Of a DNA stretch of 64,000 bases, positions 60,734-64,000 are shown piece after piece. Each line of letters starts with the position of its first letter. Position 1 is the first letter of the stretch. Source of the DNA: Morganella morganii (GTDB taxonomy: Bacteria; Pseudomonadota; Gammaproteobacteria; Enterobacterales; Enterobacteriaceae); NCBI RefSeq assembly GCF_019402645.1, contig NZ_VKKS01000001.1, forward strand, positions 2,029,382-2,093,381, read 5' to 3'. Below the pieces are notes generated by a model that made no database searches, had not been told where the DNA came from, and saw nothing but the letters and a program-made list of their open reading frames with translations. The translations under genes and the position numbers were made by a program.

Positions 60734-61086
60734 TGACCTCACCCTATCTGTAAATTAACGCCCCGTATATCCATCATATGAATACGCCCTGTCTGTCGGT
60801 TTTATCACTCCCCACCCTTCGCTGCAATGCTTATTGCATGATGGGCGGCAAACCCTTTTTGTCTCCCGGCAGAACATCTGACTGCCTCTGACAGCCGGAC
60901 CGGAATATTATATAATGTATTTCCGGGGATACATGACGGACGGCGAAAATACAGCAGAATAACCCGGCGGTAACTTTACATTCACAAAGGTAGCCGCTGA
61001 CACGAAAAATCCGTATTATGTGCGCCTTTCTTCCCCGGTATTCCTGAGTCCGCATGCAGCGGGCCGTTACAGCAATTGTGGATCCC
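60734..61086. other. Divergent promoter region between serC and ycaO
   Basis: The 353 bp carry the divergent promoters of serC and ycaO. No gene is supported. In-frame codons upstream of ycaO from 61054 lack a ribosome-binding site. I could not assign Lrp or CRP sites by eye. Confidence 0.45.
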
Positions 61087-62868
61087 ATGACGCAAACACA
61101 TACTTTTATTCCCGGCAAAGATGCCGCTCTTGAAGATTCCATCAGCCGCTTTCAGCAGAAATTACAGCAGCTGGGTTTCAATATTGAAGAAGCCTCGTGG
61201 CTCAATCCGGTACCGAATGTCTGGTCCGTCCATATCCGTGATACCGACTGCCCGCTCTGCTTTACCAACGGCAAAGGGGCAACCCGGAAAGCAGCGCTGG
61301 CCTCCGCGCTGGGCGAGTATTTTGAGCGTCTGTCCGCCAACTACTTTTTTGCCGATTTCTGGCTGGGTGAAACCATCGCCAACGGGGAATTTGTTCACTA
61401 TCCGGATGAGAAATGGTTCCCGCTGACAGACGATGATTCCCTGCCGGAAGGCATACTCGATCAGTATCTGCGCGAATATTATGATCCGGAAAACGATTTG
61501 CAGGGCAGTCAGTTAATTGATCTGCAATCCTCCAATGAAGAACGCGGCATCTGCGCCCTGCCGTTTACCCGCCAGTCTGATGGTAAAACGGTATATATTC
61601 CGATGAATATCGTCGCGAACCTGTATGTGTCCAACGGCATGTCCGCCGGGAACACCCGTCATGAAGCCCGCGTGCAGGGATTATCTGAAGTCTTTGAACG
61701 TTATGTGAAAAACCGCATTATTGCCGAACGCATCAGCTTACCGGCAATCCCCGAAGAAGTGCTGGCGCGCTACCCGCAGGTCACGGAATCTGTCCGCACT
61801 CTGGAGAGTGAAGGCTTCCCGATCTTCTGTTTTGATGCCTCTCTCGGCGGCCAGTACCCGGTGATTTGCGTGGTGTTGTTTAACCCGGCCAACGGTACCT
61901 GTTTTGCCTCTTTCGGCGCCCATCCGGATTTCGGTGTTGCACTGGAGCGAACCGTCACTGAACTGTTACAGGGACGCAGCCTGAAAGACCTGGATGTCTT
62001 CACCCCACCGACATTTGATGATGAGGAAGTCGCAGATCAGACCAACCTGGAAACTCACTTTATCGACTCAAGCGGCCTGATCAGTTGGGATCTGTTTAAA
62101 CAGGATGCGGATTATGCATTCGCTGACTGGCAGTTCCGCGGCACCACCGAAGAAGAATTCACCACGCTGATGGCACAGTTCGCGGCATCCGGTCACGAAG
62201 TGTATATAGCCGATTATGAGCATCTGGGTGTGTATGCCTGCCGTATTCTGGTGCCGGGGATGTCAGATATCTATCCGGCGGAAGATTTGCATATGGCGAA
62301 TAACGCTATGGGAATTCATCTGCGTGAAACGATCCTCGCTCTGCCGGAGAGTCGTTACCGCCCGGAAGACTATCTTTCCCTGCTGGCACAGCTGGATGAG
62401 GAAGGCCATGACGATTTCACCCGTGTGCGTGAATTACTGGGCATTGCCGCCGGTAAAGATAACGGCTGGACCACCCTGCGCATCGGCGAGCTGAAATCCA
62501 TGCTGGCACTGGCAGGCGGTGATACCGGCCAGGCGCTGGCCTGGGTGGAGTGGACACAGGACTTCAACGCCAGTGTTCTCAGTGTTGCGCGGGCAAACTA
62601 TTACCGCTGTCTGCATACCCTGCTGCTGTTAACACAGGAGCCGGAACGCGACACAGAGCAGTATCTGCCGGCGTTTGCCCGTATGTATGGTCAGGAAACG
62701 CTGAATGCGGCTCTGGATGCCCTGAACGGCAAAAACTGTTTCTTCGGATTATGTGCATCTGATAACAACTTAACCGCATTTCCTGCTCATCAGGCGCTGC
62801 TGGCTGCTTATGAAAAACTGCAAAAAGCAAAAGCGCATTTTTGGCTAAACGATAAAAGTGCGATTTAA
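61087..62868 (+). CDS. ycaO: YcaO protein (RimO partner in S12 methylthiolation)
   Basis: YcaO (593 residues; E. coli 586) is an ATP-grasp-like YcaO-domain (DUF181) protein. The E. coli member is linked to beta-methylthiolation of Asp88 in ribosomal protein S12 with RimO. Visible ATP/metal motifs are TRKAALASALGEYFERLSANY, split by family convention, RHEARVQGLSEVFERYVKNR, and ALERTVTELLQGR. A C-terminal TPR-like helical region follows from about 430. There is no thiazole/oxazole peptide cluster nearby, so the non-biosynthetic class is likely. ATG 61087 gives the family start MTQTxxFIPGKDAALEDSI. Confidence 0.94.
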   Translation: MTQTHTFIPGKDAALEDSISRFQQKLQQLGFNIEEASWLNPVPNVWSVHIRDTDCPLCFTNGKGATRKAALASALGEYFERLSANYFFADFWLGETIANGEFVHYPDEKWFPLTDDDSLPEGILDQYLREYYDPENDLQGSQLIDLQSSNEERGICALPFTRQSDGKTVYIPMNIVANLYVSNGMSAGNTRHEARVQGLSEVFERYVKNRIIAERISLPAIPEEVLARYPQVTESVRTLESEGFPIFCFDASLGGQYPVICVVLFNPANGTCFASFGAHPDFGVALERTVTELLQGRSLKDLDVFTPPTFDDEEVADQTNLETHFIDSSGLISWDLFKQDADYAFADWQFRGTTEEEFTTLMAQFAASGHEVYIADYEHLGVYACRILVPGMSDIYPAEDLHMANNAMGIHLRETILALPESRYRPEDYLSLLAQLDEEGHDDFTRVRELLGIAAGKDNGWTTLRIGELKSMLALAGGDTGQALAWVEWTQDFNASVLSVARANYYRCLHTLLLLTQEPERDTEQYLPAFARMYGQETLNAALDALNGKNCFFGLCASDNNLTAFPAHQALLAAYEKLQKAKAHFWLNDKSAI

Positions 62869-63173
62869 TCGTCATAAATAGCAATAAACGTAAATATTAG
62901 GTTAATTTGTTCGTTTTAAGTAACACAAACCCGACAAGTTAACCTAATTTTTTACTTTAATTAAATAAAAAACAAAAAATAAAAATATTTGATAATTTTT
63001 AAAAAATTGTTTTTCTTTTATATACATAAACTTACATTAATTTTTCAACTTTTCTCAGGGTATTTGACGATTCTCTTGAACGCCTTTATGATCCACATCA
63101 AGTTTAATTTTTTCCCCCTTTGTTACTATCATTGCGTGCTATAATTATTTGGAATCAAGAGACAGTTAGCATT
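62869..63173 (+). promoter_or_regulatory. focA promoter region with inverted repeat
   Basis: This 305-bp AT-rich region should hold the anaerobic focA-pflB promoters. At its left, ATTAGGTTAA (62896-62905) and TTAACCTAAT (62939-62948) form a perfect 10-bp inverted repeat with a 33-nt loop, followed by TTTTTTA; it may be the ycaO terminator or an operator. An FNR-like box is listed separately. Confidence 0.6.
63088..63101 (+). promoter_or_regulatory. FNR box of focA
   Basis: ATGAT-CCAC-ATCAA matches the FNR consensus TTGAT-N4-ATCAA at nine of ten fixed positions. It lies 73 bp before the focA start codon. FNR activates focA-pfl without oxygen in E. coli. Confidence 0.75.
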
Positions 63174-64000
63174 ATGAAAACTGACGCACTTTTTAATTTA
63201 TTATCTCCTGCCGGTATGGCACATGTTGCAGACGATGTGGGTGTCTATAAAGCAACGAAAGCCCCTCACATCACATACTTATCTGCATTCATGGCAGGAA
63301 TTTTCATCTCAGTAGGTTTTGTCTTTTATATTACCGCCACCACCGGTACCGCAGGCATAGTGCCTTTTGGTATCGCAAAACTTATCGGTGGTTTATGTTT
63401 CTCGCTCGGTCTGATGCTGGTTGTGGTTTGCGGGGCTGATTTATTCACCTCCACCGTATTGACCAGTGTGGCAAAAGCCACCGGGCGCATCACCTGGGGA
63501 CAGATGTTTGCAAACTGGATCCGCGTGTATTTCGGTAACCTGGTCGGTGCCCTTTTCTTTGTCGCCCTCATTTGGTTTGCCGGACAGTCTATGGCAGCCG
63601 GCGGGCTGTGGGGATTAAATATCCTGCAAACAGCGGATCATAAGCTTCATCACACCTTTATTGAAGCCGTCTGTCTCGGGATTCTGGCAAACTTAATGGT
63701 TTGTCTGGCGGTATGGATGAGCTACGCAGGCCGTAGTCTGACCGATAAACTTTTAGTTTTAGTCTTACCTATCGGTATGTTTGTTGCCAGCGGATTTGAG
63801 CACAGTATCGCCAATATGTTTATGATCCCGATGGGGATTGTGATTAAAAATTTTGCACCTTCTGAGTTCTGGACTATGGTTGGTTCGTCGCCTGAACAGT
63901 TTCCGTCCCTGACAGTTTCTGATTTTGTGATTAACAACCTGATTCCGGTCACCATCGGCAACATTATTGGTGGTGCAGTTTTAGTAGGTCTGACTTATTG
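63174..64000 (+). CDS. focA: Formate channel FocA (cut by window end)
   Basis: The first 275 codons of focA are present; the last ten or so fall beyond the window. FocA is a pentameric formate/nitrite-family channel that exports and re-imports formate during mixed-acid fermentation. MKTDALFNLLSPAGMAHVADDVGVYK is the family N-terminus, quoted here as two parts of the same helix. The core segments CGADLFTSTVLTSVAKA, QTADHKLHHTFIEAVCLG and GFEHSIANMFMIPMGIVI carry the constriction Thr and His. pflB would be expected next. Confidence 0.97.
   Translation, partial: MKTDALFNLLSPAGMAHVADDVGVYKATKAPHITYLSAFMAGIFISVGFVFYITATTGTAGIVPFGIAKLIGGLCFSLGLMLVVVCGADLFTSTVLTSVAKATGRITWGQMFANWIRVYFGNLVGALFFVALIWFAGQSMAAGGLWGLNILQTADHKLHHTFIEAVCLGILANLMVCLAVWMSYAGRSLTDKLLVLVLPIGMFVASGFEHSIANMFMIPMGIVIKNFAPSEFWTMVGSSPEQFPSLTVSDFVINNLIPVTIGNIIGGAVLVGLTY

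Noticed and set aside
61087-62868. YcaO as part of a thiazole/oxazole-modified peptide cluster
   Set aside because: The neighbours are serC and focA, there is no precursor peptide, dehydrogenase or E1-like partner, and the protein is the E. coli-type YcaO.
1-64000. CRISPR array, insertion sequence or prophage
   Set aside because: No regularly spaced repeats, transposase frames or phage genes are visible; gene order is that of the core genome.

Overview
The window is a chromosomal stretch of an Enterobacterales bacterium. Its gene order follows the Escherichia coli 21-22 min region almost without break: serT, tusE, acyP, hspQ, yccU, mgsA, helD, yccS, tfoX, sulA, ompA, matP, ycbZ, fabA, rmf, pqiCBA, uup, rlmKL, ycbX, zapC, pyrD, pepN, pncB, asnS, porin, aspC, ycbL, mepK, ldtD, mukBEF, cmoM, elyC, kdsB, ycaR, lpxK, msbA, comEC, ihfB, rpsA, cmk, aroA, serC, ycaO, focA. 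Proteins are close to the E. coli ones but clearly diverged, and base composition looks near 50% GC. That fits Morganella (Morganellaceae) better than the AT-rich Proteus or Providencia; the genus call is inference from memory of these families, not from a search.

Layout. 1-10 kb: tRNA-Ser(UGA), a tRNA-thiolation subunit, acylphosphatase, the HspQ/YccU/MgsA cluster, helicase IV, YccS, the competence regulator TfoX, the SOS division inhibitor SulA behind a LexA box, and OmpA. 10-22 kb: MatP, a Lon-like protease, FabA behind adjoining FadR and FabR operators, Rmf (55 codons), and the minus-strand run rlmKL-uup-pqiA-pqiB-pqiC. 21-31 kb: YcbX, ZapC, PyrD, a TPM-domain membrane protein, PepN, an AT-rich accessory gene with sialyltransferase-like motifs, and PncB. 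31-39 kb: AsnS, an OmpF/OmpC-type porin, AspC, YcbL, and two cell-wall enzymes (MepK, LdtD). 39-49 kb: the cmoM-mukF-mukE-mukB operon, ElyC, KdsB and YcaR. 49-55 kb: a divergent cold-shock-fold protein, LpxK, MsbA and ComEC. 55-64 kb: IhfB, RpsA, Cmk, AroA, SerC, YcaO and FocA (cut by the window end).

Themes. Many genes serve the cell envelope (ompA, pqiABC, porin, ldtD, mepK, elyC, kdsB, lpxK, msbA) or chromosome organisation and division (matP, mukFEB, ihfB, zapC, sulA). Compared with E. coli, rlmI, yccF, the ssu operon and ycaQ are missing from their usual places. A TPM-domain gene sits where ssu would be and a small csp-like gene where ycaQ would be. The sequence holds no insertion sequence, prophage or CRISPR array that I can see. 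The most unusual items are the AT-rich GT29-like gene at 29.0-29.8 kb, the csp-like gene with a rewritten RNP2 motif, a short coding remnant with its own terminator between ldtD and mukB, and the unassigned sequence beyond the 3' end of the tRNA gene at the left edge.
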